Source of the DNA: Leptolyngbya ohadii IS1
GTDB taxonomy: Bacteria; Cyanobacteriota; Cyanobacteriia; Elainellales; Elainellaceae
Length of the DNA: 64,000 nucleotides
NCBI RefSeq assembly: GCF_002215035.1
Contig: NZ_NKFP01000002.1
Span: 6,364 to 70,363 of the forward strand
Direction: 5' to 3'
Shown: one piece after another, positions 34,528-42,630 of the stretch
Numbering within the stretch: position 1 is the stretch's first letter
Layout of the letters: the number at the start of each line of letters is the position of its first letter
Position numbers and translations under genes: made by a program
The notes under the pieces: generated by a model
What the model saw: the letters and a program-made list of their open reading frames with translations, nothing else
Databases searched by the model: none
Told to the model about the DNA's origin: nothing

Positions 34528-35826
34528 ATTTCTGAAGATAACGTTACCCAGCAAGGGGCTGGATCAAGATGTCCCATTTTGGCAAGTCCGGATGTCGCTG
34601 CAATCTGCTTTCAATGTCCCGCATCGCCACTTTAGTCAGCGAAATTCCGGTCGCATACGGTTTATCGTTCAACTTCACAATCGGATGAATCCCTTTCCAG
34701 GTCATACTTTGCGCCCAAGCTAGCATCGTTTGCACATCCCCCAGCAATGTCCCATTCCAGTGCTGTTCCAGAATCCCCCAACACCGCTCAATCGGGTTGT
34801 ACTTGCTGTGGTAAGGCGGATAGTAAAGCAATTGAATCGGCTTGCCAATCGTGTCGCAAAACTGCACCATGCGCTTGAGAAACTGCGTGCGAACACCACT
34901 ACTTTCAGAACCGTTATCCACCTTCAACTGCACCCTTTGCGTCTGTTGCTGTTGCTGGAGCGTCAATGTCTCCCACCAATCACTCAGCGTATCCACAATG
35001 AAATCACTGGTTTTGGAAGAACTGCCAAACTGGATGTATAACTGTCCACTATCTTCATCCACAATGCCGCAAGGAATGTACTTCTCCTTATCTCCCAAAT
35101 CATGATCACACGCTTTGGTGTCTCCCCGTGTTTGTCCACCGCGTGAATACGCTCCGATATTCACACTCGCTTTGCAATCGATGCTCAATCGCTTGACTTC
35201 GCCCTTGTGTTGCTTTGGGTCTTTGGCTTTGATGTTGTCGAAGATCGCGTCGGTTTCGGGCAGTTTTTTTGGGGCTTGGCTTTCATGACGGGACGCAAGC
35301 GATACCCCATCCGATTCAGCACCACTGCCATCGTACTGGGCGCAGGCAACTGTTCAGCAGAAAAGCCTTGCAGTTGCAGTTGTTTGAGAGCGGCTTGAGC
35401 CGTTAATCGCGTGTACGCAATACTCGTTTGAAACGTCGGGTCTTGTTGGGCGTGCTGCTCTGCTAATGCTCTAAGGGCAGTCGCAACATCGGGGTACTTC
35501 TCCTCCCAGCATTTCGCTCCGCTGTAACCAGATTGAGCACCCACACAAATGATTCCAGTTCGCTTTTCTGCCAATCCCACCTCGACGTTGACTCTGCCCC
35601 AGCCAAACACCTGCTCTGCTAATCGCGCATTCCCCTGACAATACTTGAGTGCCATCTCTGCCTGGAAACTACGACGTTCTGCCCCATGCATTTTGGAAGC
35701 GGCAAGCCGCAAGTCTTCGATTTGAGAGGTACTCAAGACTGGACACTGATCACTAAAGTGCTTCAATGGTTTGTCCCTAACTCTAGAGATATTCTAGATG
35801 ACTGGTAACTTCTTTGCCGGAAACCA
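34528..35826 (-). mobile_element. ISAzo13-like insertion sequence
   Basis: About 1.3 kb around a two-frame transposase. Imperfect inverted ends are likely: TTTCTGAAGATAACGTTACC near 34529-34548 and, inverted, GTTTCCGGCAAAGAAGTTACC near 35804-35824. No clear target duplication is seen, so the exact limits are uncertain. Confidence 0.55.
34544..35766 (-). CDS. ISAzo13-type transposase expressed by -1 frameshift
   Basis: Frame 1 (35766 to 35185) starts MKHFSDQCPVLSTSQIEDLR and carries the N-terminal HTH region to KPQKNCPK. Frame 2 continues as KKLPETDAIFDNIKAKDPKQ and carries the DDE core (RLSIDCKASVNIG, VKVDNG-like LKVDNGSESSG, YPPYHSKYNPIERCWG) to residue LIQPLAG. The frames join at A-AAA-AAC near 35263-35272, a classic slippery heptamer in the right phase, so programmed -1 frameshifting is likely. 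Alternatively it is a simple inactivating frameshift. Family assignment rests on the Rhodopirellula-type DDE motifs. Confidence 0.75.
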
Positions 35827-35828
35827 CC

Positions 35829-35946
35829 TTAAAGCTCGCCGTCCTTGAGGATTTCAGTAATCTTGTAGGAAATGATTGGTGAACCTATGACTTTGATCTT
35901 CCGCTGCTGTCAGAGCCGATCGCGCCGCGCTCAGTTCATCCGTCAT
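35829..35946 (-). pseudogene. Frameshifted copy of the ELSTARSAL family
   Basis: It begins MTDELSAARSALTAAED in one frame and continues in the next as IKVIGSPIISYKITEILKDG and a TAA. The second part resembles GVSIIPYSVVKTQKDG of 30662-31075. One base change in GCGGAAGATC joins them. The downstream two thirds of the family protein are missing, ending next to the end of the ISAzo13-like element. Confidence 0.5.
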
Positions 35947-35956
35947 CTCAAAATAG

Positions 35957-35978
35957 TTCTAGTAAGACAACACTAGAA
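35957..35978. promoter_or_regulatory. 22-bp operator-like palindrome, copy 4
   Basis: TTCTAGTA-N6-CACTAGAA; arms TTCTAGT and ACTAGAA. It precedes a broken MTDELSAARSAL start. It shows that the palindrome travels with this gene start. Confidence 0.5.
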
Positions 35979-36099
35979 CTATTTTGGTGATCGACTGGAT
36001 TTTCGCTCTTGCCCTGCGTCCAGTTCCAGGTCAGTCTCACTTGAACACCATGATTAACCAGGAATTAATTGACAGAGTTCAGCCTGCTTCTAGGTCGGG

Positions 36100-37215
36100 C
36101 TAGTCAGAGTTTGAGGGTTCTGGGGGGAGTCCTAGCAGCTCACGGATTTCGGGGTCATACTTTGCTGTCTGCCAGTGCAAGGCAGAGGTGAGCATTGCTT
36201 TAGCCTCTTCTTTGGCTTGAGGTAAGTCAAATTCCTCAATGTATGGGTTCCAAAGCATCGCTCTCTGGAAATTGGCATCCAAAAGGTTTGCCTCCTGAAG
36301 ATTGGCACCCATAAGCTCTGCCCCCTGGAGATTGGCACCTCTAAAATTTGCCCTCTGGAGATTGGCGCCCTCAAGGTCCGCCCTCTGAAGATTGGCACTC
36401 ACAAGCTCTATTCCCTGGAGATTGGCATACCTAAAATCTATCCTTTGGAGATGGGCATACCTTAGGAGTGCCGCTCTTAAATCTGACTTTCTCAAATCAA
36501 ATCTAAAATGCTCCCAATCCGTATTCTTGTGTTTTCGCCTCTTTATTACCGTCAATACTGCTTGAATGTCAGTTGGTAATGGAAGAATCGGCTGTGGCTT
36601 ATCCTCTGCCACTACAGCTTCTTCTATTTTCTCTGCGGGCTGTGCTGGCTCGCTTGAACCCTCCTGTTTCTTATCTTTAGGTGGATAAGGACTGTTCTCC
36701 CGCACAAAGGCAGTCAAGACTTCAAATACTTGCCTGTAGATCTCATCTGGCTCTTTAGGATCAGAGTCGTTGGCAATGCTTTCTAGGGAATAGATTCCAC
36801 CTAAACGAACATGAATACTATCCTTATTCCCCAACATCTCAACCGCTTTGGTGAAGCGTTCCATCGTTAGCCGCTTCTCTGCAAAGTCAGTATCAATTTT
36901 GTTCTTCTCTTGAGTTGCGGTGTAGTTGAGAACCAGGAACACACCTGTCACGATCGTTGCTGCTGTCGTGACAATGCTGAGGGAAGCCTCAAACCGTTTT
37001 TTGGATTCTTCTGTTGGGCTAATCTGAAGTGCAGTCCAAGTCCAAACCACCGCAGCAATCGTTAGCACAGTCCCAGCAGTCGCACCCCAGAAGGCAGCAT
37101 CTACCCACCGCTCACCCCTGAAGCGAGCAAGATTTCTTTGGATGCGATCGCGCACACTTCCTGATTGAGCTGGAGAAGCTTCTGCCATATTGGGTTGTTG
37201 CGGTTGTTCACCCAT
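36100..37215 (-). CDS. Membrane-anchored pentapeptide-repeat protein
   Basis: 371 aa. A soluble N-terminus, two hydrophobic helices (about 38-62 and 78-98), then FAEKRLTMERFTKAVEMLGN and VRLGGIYSLESIANDSD, a motif common in front of pentapeptide repeats. A Pro/Glu-rich linker follows and about 14 A(N/D)LxX repeats from about residue 240 to 320 (YANLQGIELVSANLQRADLE and similar). The repeats fold as a four-sided helix; function is unknown. It is probably bound to the inner membrane with the repeats in the cytoplasm. Confidence 0.85.
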   Translation of the reverse strand: MGEQPQQPNMAEASPAQSGSVRDRIQRNLARFRGERWVDAAFWGATAGTVLTIAAVVWTWTALQISPTEESKKRFEASLSIVTTAATIVTGVFLVLNYTATQEKNKIDTDFAEKRLTMERFTKAVEMLGNKDSIHVRLGGIYSLESIANDSDPKEPDEIYRQVFEVLTAFVRENSPYPPKDKKQEGSSEPAQPAEKIEEAVVAEDKPQPILPLPTDIQAVLTVIKRRKHKNTDWEHFRFDLRKSDLRAALLRYAHLQRIDFRYANLQGIELVSANLQRADLEGANLQRANFRGANLQGAELMGANLQEANLLDANFQRAMLWNPYIEEFDLPQAKEEAKAMLTSALHWQTAKYDPEIRELLGLPPEPSNSD

Positions 37216-37274
37216 ACACCACCCCTCACCCTGGAACTGGCACCTAGATTAACTCAGTCAGACTTTTTTCGCCC

Positions 37275-37613
37275 TTAATTTAAAAAGGATTGTTCTCTGA
37301 CCATGAAATGCAGAACAAAGTGAAGGCGATCGTGACCCTCTCCGTTAGCAGTCCGAGCGTTGCCAAAACTCTTCCGTCTCTGACGCTGGCGATCGCACCA
37401 CCCTTGATCCAACATCCAGTAGCAGTCTAACTGGCGTAACTCCGAGCGGAGTCGCACCGGACAACGCGCCAATCCCTCAATGCGACCGCACGGCTCCTGA
37501 CACAAAACCAGTGCGATGCCCTCCCAGGTAACAGGAGCCTCGTAGGTTCGCCCCGGTAGGGGCAGCCACAGGACAGAGCATTTATTCCAAAGGCGCGGCG
37601 GATGTTGAGCCAT
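37275..37613 (-). CDS. Hypothetical protein
   Basis: 112 aa from the ATG (MAQHPPRLWNKC). VLWLPLPGRTYEAPVTWEGI and LDCYWMLDQGWCDRQRQRRK look like a real protein with conserved-type aromatic residues, and codon use resembles neighbours. A start farther upstream would overlap the divergent zinc-ribbon gene. No domain is recognised. Confidence 0.4.
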   Translation of the reverse strand: MAQHPPRLWNKCSVLWLPLPGRTYEAPVTWEGIALVLCQEPCGRIEGLARCPVRLRSELRQLDCYWMLDQGWCDRQRQRRKSFGNARTANGEGHDRLHFVLHFMVREQSFLN

Positions 37614-37701
37614 ACAAATTGCGCTGCTTGAGGTACACTTCTCCTTCACAGGGTCAGTACCTAAATCACCCAAAAATTTCTCGGCACTGCTCACACTCGC
37701 T

Positions 37702-37998
37702 ATGTCTAAACCCTGCCCTAAATGCAATCAGCCGCTTTCTATAGACGTAGACATCCCTTCGGCTTACATACTCTCCTGCCCCAACTGCGACTACTCGGAG
37801 GCTAAGCTTCTGCTGAATGGCATCAAATTCAGCTTGGGCACTCGGCTAGAGGGTATCTCGATCGATGTGTTTCGACCTTCTGATTTTGACAATGCGGCGG
37901 AAGGGATCAAGCCCAATGGAGAGACGATTCGATTCATCCTGCCATCGTGCAGCTATTTCGTTCCCTATGCTAATCCCAACTTAGAGGACGATCAATAG
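37702..37998 (+). CDS. Zinc-ribbon-like small protein
   Basis: 98 aa. CPKCNQPL near the start and CPNCDYSEAK near residue 26 form a four-Cys zinc ribbon. The rest (GTRLEGISIDVF, IRFILPSCSYF) looks like a small beta fold. Function unknown. Divergent from 37275-37613. Confidence 0.6.
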   Translation: MSKPCPKCNQPLSIDVDIPSAYILSCPNCDYSEAKLLLNGIKFSLGTRLEGISIDVFRPSDFDNAAEGIKPNGETIRFILPSCSYFVPYANPNLEDDQ

Positions 37999-38127
37999 CG
38001 CCAGGGCGAGAGGCGCTGCCGCTGCCGATTGCCGCGCTACAGAAAGGACAGGGGCGTTTTCCAAGCTGAGGCTGAGCAACACCACGCCAAGCACTAGACC
38101 AGCACAGATAAGCACAATTACAGGCAT
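37981..38127 (-). CDS. Short membrane protein
   Basis: 48 aa: MPVIVLICAGLVLGVVLLSL, a short polar stretch, and a second hydrophobic end APLALALLIVL. It overlaps the end of the convergent zinc-ribbon gene by 18 bp. It lies below the three-gene unit 38238-38941 on the same strand. Only its hydrophobic pattern supports it. Confidence 0.35.
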   Translation of the reverse strand: MPVIVLICAGLVLGVVLLSLSLENAPVLSVARQSAAAAPLALALLIVL

Positions 38128-38237
38128 TGGGGCTAAAGGGACGAGCGATCAGGTCATCTCGCTGGAATAGCTGACACGAACACAGCCAGCACAGAGCCGC
38201 TTTGGATCGGGTTGGCGCGTAGCAAGGGTACTAGCCT

Positions 38238-38606
38238 TCAAACCGTGTCATCCTTCCATCCGCACTCCGGGCAGTCCCAATAAACGTAATTGGCAGCAGG
38301 CGGAAACGGATGACGGCACTGAGGGCACAGCCCCGTAAAAAGGGGATGCCAGAGCAAAAGTTCAAGCTGCTGAGCTTTAGTGAGGCGATCGACTGGGGAA
38401 GTAATCGTTTCCCTGTTATAACTGCCAAATTGCTGCGGCTCCCACCACTCATCCTCCAGAGCATTCGGATCAGGGTCATGATCGGGGCATTGCTCAAACC
38501 CATCCTCTACTCCGTAGGGGTGCATGGCGCAAAGCAGGAAGACACTCCGGGCACTATTGCGGCAATCCTCACACTGGGGAAGCTTTCGGATGGGGCGATC
38601 GCTCAT
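38238..38606 (-). CDS. Multi-cysteine zinc-binding protein
   Basis: 122 aa. CEDCRNSARSVFLLCAMHP and CPDHDPDP at the N-terminus, then CPQCRHPFPP...CPECGWKDD at the C-terminus: two probable zinc sites. The N-terminal C-x2-C-x9-C-x2-HP pattern is conserved in small cyanobacterial proteins as far as I recall. It starts three bases after the stop of the gene at 38610-38786, so the two are cotranscribed. Confidence 0.65.
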   Translation of the reverse strand: MSDRPIRKLPQCEDCRNSARSVFLLCAMHPYGVEDGFEQCPDHDPDPNALEDEWWEPQQFGSYNRETITSPVDRLTKAQQLELLLWHPLFTGLCPQCRHPFPPAANYVYWDCPECGWKDDTV

Positions 38607-38609
38607 GAT

Positions 38610-38786
38610 TCAGGGCATCCAAAAGCACTCATACAGATTAATTATCGTTTGTAGATCCTCATTGCTCACTTCACCACCCAGATAGGCTTGAAGCTGCTCG
38701 TGCAGTTCTAGGGGCGTATTACCCTGAAGCCTGCCTGTCCAAAATAGAACATCAATTTGTCGAATGTAGCGATGAGTGTTCGGCAT
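38610..38786 (-). CDS. Small hypothetical protein
   Basis: 58 aa from the ATG at 38786 (MPNTHRYIRQIDVLFWTGRL). Helical, with LELHEQLQAYLGGEVSNEDL and a C-terminal CFWMP. Its ATG overlaps the TAA of the upstream membrane protein (TAATG), which implies translational coupling. Unknown family. Confidence 0.55.
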   Translation of the reverse strand: MPNTHRYIRQIDVLFWTGRLQGNTPLELHEQLQAYLGGEVSNEDLQTIINLYECFWMP

Positions 38787-38941
38787 TACGGCATCCCACC
38801 CTTCAGCAGAAACTCCAGGGCATCCGTCATCTGATTGGTGAGGCGAGTTGTGAGCCACAATCCTACAATCAAGAAAACATCGACTAAGAATTGCCCCACA
38901 ACGAGCATAATAACGAGGCGGCGGGTCAGCTTAAACTTCAT
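38786..38941 (-). CDS. Short single-helix membrane protein
   Basis: 51 aa: MKFKLTRRLVIMLVVGQFLV, then DVFLIVGLWLTTRLTNQMTD and ALEFLLKGGMP. Basic N-terminus followed by one long hydrophobic helix. CCAGGTGTATCT precedes the ATG. It is the first gene of a tight set with 38610-38786 and 38238-38606. Coupling by TAATG supports it as real. Confidence 0.55.
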   Translation of the reverse strand: MKFKLTRRLVIMLVVGQFLVDVFLIVGLWLTTRLTNQMTDALEFLLKGGMP

Positions 38942-39006
38942 AGATACACCTGGGAGCTACCTGCCCAGAGTGCCCAAATGGGAGCAGCAAGTCTCATGAA
39001 AGGAAA

Positions 39007-39150
39007 TCAGCGCCCCTCAGCATGCTCTGTCCAGTATGCCGGATCATCATAGATCTGCTCCATTAATAGGTCATCACTAACTACATCGTCCCAGCCAGAG
39101 CAAGTCCTGGCAGACCTAAACACAGTAAACATCATCATGATTGATGCCAT
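39007..39150 (-). CDS. Small protein, possibly the end of a broken zinc-ribbon gene
   Basis: 47 aa ending SGWDDVVSDDLLMEQIYDDP and AYWTEHAEGR, which looks like real coding sequence. In another frame just upstream the DNA reads YKCPHCGSNGINHDDVYCV and stops. The two could be halves of one zinc-ribbon protein split by a frameshift and a stop. Start uncertain. Confidence 0.35.
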   Translation of the reverse strand: MASIMMMFTVFRSARTCSGWDDVVSDDLLMEQIYDDPAYWTEHAEGR

Positions 39151-39255
39151 TGCTGCCGCAATGGGGGCATTTGTAGAGAGCATCGATAGCTGGCTTAAAC
39201 AGTTGGGAATTCTGAGGTGTAGTCCGATAAACGACTATGCAAAGGGTGACTCCGT

Positions 39256-39765
39256 ATGAATGCTTCCTGGAAGCACTGGCTAATAGCAGCTATGGTTGCA
39301 CTGACCTGCGTTCTATCCACCGTTACAGCAACTAAGGCATCAACAGCATTGCCTATGCATCTCACTTTCGATGAGGGCATGATGGCAATGGTTGTTCCTG
39401 ACACGAACACGACAGCTTCAGCTTACGGTGGGCAGCTTCGAGTTTATGACGTTCACATCGCCAAGATGTTTGAGGTTACTCATAATCTGTGTCAAACAGG
39501 TCGAGTGGGCGGCGGGATTGGCTGGAGCTATTTTGCTGGCAACGGCAGCATCAATATGGGGAACTTTCAGATCTCTTGTGATCTTGCTGCAAACCTTTCC
39601 ATTGCTTACGGATTAGGCGCACCTGAACGTACTGTCATTCATTACGCGGGTGGAGACGGATATGCAGGAACAGTACAGACTTTTGATATCCCGATTTTCA
39701 ACATTACGGGAGAAAAAGTTAGCCGTTGGATGTCCTTTGTTCAGAATTTTCGCCCGACCCGGTAG
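39256..39765 (+). CDS. Secreted protein of unknown function
   Basis: 169 aa. A signal peptide MNASWKHWLIAAMVALTCVL ending near TATKA. The mature part is Gly-rich beta-type (GGGIGWSYFAGNGSINMGNF, HYAGGDGYAGTVQTF) with two cysteines that could pair. It is probably periplasmic or exported. Family unknown. Another signal-peptide protein follows 85 bp later. Confidence 0.65.
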   Translation: MNASWKHWLIAAMVALTCVLSTVTATKASTALPMHLTFDEGMMAMVVPDTNTTASAYGGQLRVYDVHIAKMFEVTHNLCQTGRVGGGIGWSYFAGNGSINMGNFQISCDLAANLSIAYGLGAPERTVIHYAGGDGYAGTVQTFDIPIFNITGEKVSRWMSFVQNFRPTR

Positions 39766-39850
39766 CTCGATCATGCTTCAGGACAAGTAGCTTGAAGCGA
39801 ATACAACGCCCTACGTCTTCGGCTACACCAATTCAGAAAACCTAAAATAC

Positions 39851-40255
39851 ATGAAGCCTCTTCACGCTGCTCTCGCTAGCACGCTTGCATTTCTCGTAAT
39901 TCTCCCGGTTCACGCGCAAACCGTAAACTCATCACCCTTTGGCGCAGCCGTGTTCGGGCGGTGGATGGAAGGCGGGCGATTACAGGAGCAGGGCGATTTT
40001 AATTCTGCCCAGATTCAGTATCAACGAGCATTAGCTGCCGCTCAACAACTATCAAATCCAACTTTGCGGGATTGTGCTACCTCTGGCACTCAAGCCCGGA
40101 TTGCAGCAATGGAGGCAGCAAGAGCCTATATTCGTGCCAATGGCGATAGCTTTGAGGCAATCGCACAAGCACAACGCATTGCTGATGCACAATTTCGTCA
40201 AACGATTAATCAATTTGACCAGGAAAGACCTGATCTTGTCGGTCGTTGTCCTTAA
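39851..40255 (+). CDS. Secreted helical-repeat-like protein
   Basis: 134 aa. Signal peptide MKPLHAALASTLAFLVILPV with cleavage near VHA-QT. EGGRLQEQGDFNSAQIQYQRAL resembles one TPR-like helix pair; a Cys near residue 76 may pair with the C-terminal RCP. Function unknown; possibly co-transcribed with 39256-39765. Confidence 0.6.
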   Translation: MKPLHAALASTLAFLVILPVHAQTVNSSPFGAAVFGRWMEGGRLQEQGDFNSAQIQYQRALAAAQQLSNPTLRDCATSGTQARIAAMEAARAYIRANGDSFEAIAQAQRIADAQFRQTINQFDQERPDLVGRCP

Positions 40256-40338
40256 AGTTTCAGCTTTGGCAATCGGGCTTCCAAAGAGCCTTCATTCAGA
40301 CGAGATAGAAACAGTGAACCTGGCATCTACAGGTAAAT

Positions 40339-41076
40339 TCATTCCAAAAAATCTCCCAAGAACCCCACAATCTCCCCCCAAGCGGCATCTGTCGCAACCG
40401 GATCATAGCGATAACCATCATCCCGCATAAACGTGTGGTCTGCCTCATATAGCAATGACTTGTGCCCTACCCCTGCTCGATCAAGGGCTTCCAGGATAGT
40501 TTGTCGTCCTTCGGGTGGTACATGCGGATCAAGCGTCCCAAAGATGGTTAACACGGTTGCTTGCATCTCACTGGCCCGATCGATCGTATTTGCAACGCCT
40601 CTGCCCAGCTTGCCGTTATGGATGCCTGTGGGATAGCAACAAACAGCAGCCTTGACTTCAGGGTTAAGAGCAGCCCGAAATGCAAGATGCCCACCAATAC
40701 AAAAGCCCATTGCTCCGAGCTTACCAGGGGCAACCCCACTCTCTGCCTTCAGCCACTCTAACACTGCCTTTGCATCGGCATCATAGTAGGCAATCTCGGT
40801 ACGACGGGCATCATCATTGCCTTGTAATCGCCCCAAGTCATTCGGTTCAATCACAGTGCCGATCGGCTCAAGACGATGAAAGATTTCAGACGCGGCAACG
40901 ACATAGCCATAGCCCGCAAGACGATCCGCAAGGCGAGTGATCGGTCTTCCCAGTTGGTAGATATCGGAGTAAAACAAAACGCCAGGGTATTGCCCTTCAG
41001 GTTTGGGAGCGGCAACATAAACGCGCATCAGGCTGTCATCAACGGTTAAGCCGATATTGCGGGTTGTAATTTGCAT
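40339..41076 (-). CDS. Dienelactone hydrolase family protein
   Basis: 245 aa from the ATG (MQITTRNIGLTV), preceded by AAGGGGAAATGTGAG; the longer frame upstream is not needed. Alpha/beta hydrolase with nucleophile Cys in GFCIGG, Asp in FGTLDPHVPP and His in YEADHTFMRDD, the dienelactone hydrolase triad. It probably hydrolyses a lactone or ester in the cytoplasm. Complete. Confidence 0.92.
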   Translation of the reverse strand: MQITTRNIGLTVDDSLMRVYVAAPKPEGQYPGVLFYSDIYQLGRPITRLADRLAGYGYVVAASEIFHRLEPIGTVIEPNDLGRLQGNDDARRTEIAYYDADAKAVLEWLKAESGVAPGKLGAMGFCIGGHLAFRAALNPEVKAAVCCYPTGIHNGKLGRGVANTIDRASEMQATVLTIFGTLDPHVPPEGRQTILEALDRAGVGHKSLLYEADHTFMRDDGYRYDPVATDAAWGEIVGFLGDFLE

Positions 41077-41167
41077 CTCACATTTCCCCTTCCCTTGCTG
41101 CGGATGCCAAATTATAGAATGGGTCGCTTCATTCCAGCAGCTAAGCTGGCTAACGCAAGACCGAGCT

Positions 41168-42364
41168 TTATCCAAACCGTGCTAAATTCCGCGATCGCCC
41201 GATTTGCTCAATCAAATCAATGACTCGATCGACAATTGCACCAGCCGCCACTCCTCGCCCTGCCGACCCGCCTTCGGCGGCAGCACGAAGTGACCGCACT
41301 GTCGCAAACCTGAGCTGGACATCCTCCTGTAGTGCCTGGGACAGGGTAGTCGATCGCCCATACCGCTCGTAGTCCCATTCGAGTGCCGATCGTGCTGCAA
41401 ATAGCTTCTCTGCACTGGGCAACCGATTGCGCTTCACATGACGATTAAAGTCACGGTCAGCCGGAACCAAATTCCAAAGCTCATTGATGGGATAGACCGA
41501 CAAAGGCAGTAGATGATCCAGGTCGTAGGGGATGCCCTGCACGATTCGTTTATCTGTCCAGGGGCAGCGGAACTCTTGCCCTTCCAGCAGCAGGATTTCG
41601 ATCTGGTTGTTTTCCCAGGTCAAGGGTCTGCGATTATCGGGGCGAGCAGTAAGCAGGTTATAAGTCTCTCCTCGGCTCACGGGCTGCTGAGACTGCGATA
41701 CTCGTTCCGTGAACAGACACCATTCATGAATACAGAGAGCCTCAATCCACAAAGACATTTCCTGAAAGGTGTGCCAGAGGTTCGCCTTAATCACAAGGCA
41801 CAAGTCATCTGCCTGAGTTCCGGGTACTGCTGCTACTCGCCCATTCAAATCCCCGTAGGTCATAGGCTTTTCAAAGACGGACCAATTTCCTGGACCTGCA
41901 TACTGAATTGGGGTTCTGATGGTTTTAGCGATCGCCTTTAAGGTCTTCTGATAGGTAGCCAGTAGCTGGGGCGGGTAGGTTGCTCTCCTGCGCGGAATGC
42001 GAAGTTCATGAATTGCGACAAATCCATTTGCTGCTCTGGATAGCCCCCCGGTCTGCTCCTCCCACTGGCGACGAAACTCGCTTAAGATTGGGCGAAATTC
42101 CATATCGTTGTGAAGCTTGCCGTCACGCTCCGATCGTTGTCCCTGGGAAATTGGCTGATTTGACGCGACAAAACCCCAATAGTAAGCGACCCAATACTCT
42201 GCAAGGAGCCGCAGGGGAACGGCTACATCCTGGTGATAGCTGTTCAAATCTGGAAAGGACAGCACGACATCGTTGATAGCCCGGAGCAGCGCAATCTTGT
42301 AGCTCGTCACCTTGCTATCGTGGCGGAGGATGGTACTAATGACCTGACTTGCACCAATATTCAC
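41168..42364 (-). CDS. HNH nuclease protein
   Basis: 398 aa. An unrecognised helical N-terminal two thirds is followed by an HNH nuclease at about 265-330: FRCPWTDKRI, YDLDHLLPLSVYPINELWNLVPADRDFNRH and KRNRLPS, with D-L-D-H and later N and H metal-type residues. It is the third gene of a minus-strand unit with a NERD-helicase and a 70-aa protein (gaps of 26 and 27 bp). HNH plus helicase suggests DNA defence or restriction (inference). Confidence 0.8.
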   Translation of the reverse strand: MNIGASQVISTILRHDSKVTSYKIALLRAINDVVLSFPDLNSYHQDVAVPLRLLAEYWVAYYWGFVASNQPISQGQRSERDGKLHNDMEFRPILSEFRRQWEEQTGGLSRAANGFVAIHELRIPRRRATYPPQLLATYQKTLKAIAKTIRTPIQYAGPGNWSVFEKPMTYGDLNGRVAAVPGTQADDLCLVIKANLWHTFQEMSLWIEALCIHEWCLFTERVSQSQQPVSRGETYNLLTARPDNRRPLTWENNQIEILLLEGQEFRCPWTDKRIVQGIPYDLDHLLPLSVYPINELWNLVPADRDFNRHVKRNRLPSAEKLFAARSALEWDYERYGRSTTLSQALQEDVQLRFATVRSLRAAAEGGSAGRGVAAGAIVDRVIDLIEQIGRSRNLARFG

Positions 42365-42391
42365 CGATCGTCTCCCCTTTGCTCCAATCCA

Positions 42392-42604
42392 CTATTCAGA
42401 GAGCGGCGGAAGCCGCTCATCTACCCATTCTTGAAACCGATCGGGGACGTGCTGATCGATCGCCTGTTTCAACACAGTTGCCTCAATCCTGCATTGCTCA
42501 AAGTCCATCAACAGGTGATAAAACTGCATCACCGCTGCCCCTTCGATTGCTCCAATCAACAAAAGATGATCGATTACCTCAGCAAATTCCTTAACGGTTC
42601 TCAT
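42392..42604 (-). CDS. Small helical protein in helicase/HNH unit
   Basis: 70 aa from the ATG at 42604 (MRTVKEFAEVIDHLLLIG), with AGGGGG upstream; an in-frame GTG at 42613 is possible. It is all-helical by sequence, with one conserved-looking Cys. It sits between the NERD-helicase and the HNH gene. No domain is recognised; an adaptor role is possible. Confidence 0.6.
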   Translation of the reverse strand: MRTVKEFAEVIDHLLLIGAIEGAAVMQFYHLLMDFEQCRIEATVLKQAIDQHVPDRFQEWVDERLPPLSE

Positions 42605-42630
42605 CCGCTGCACCCCCTAGCACTTCTTTT

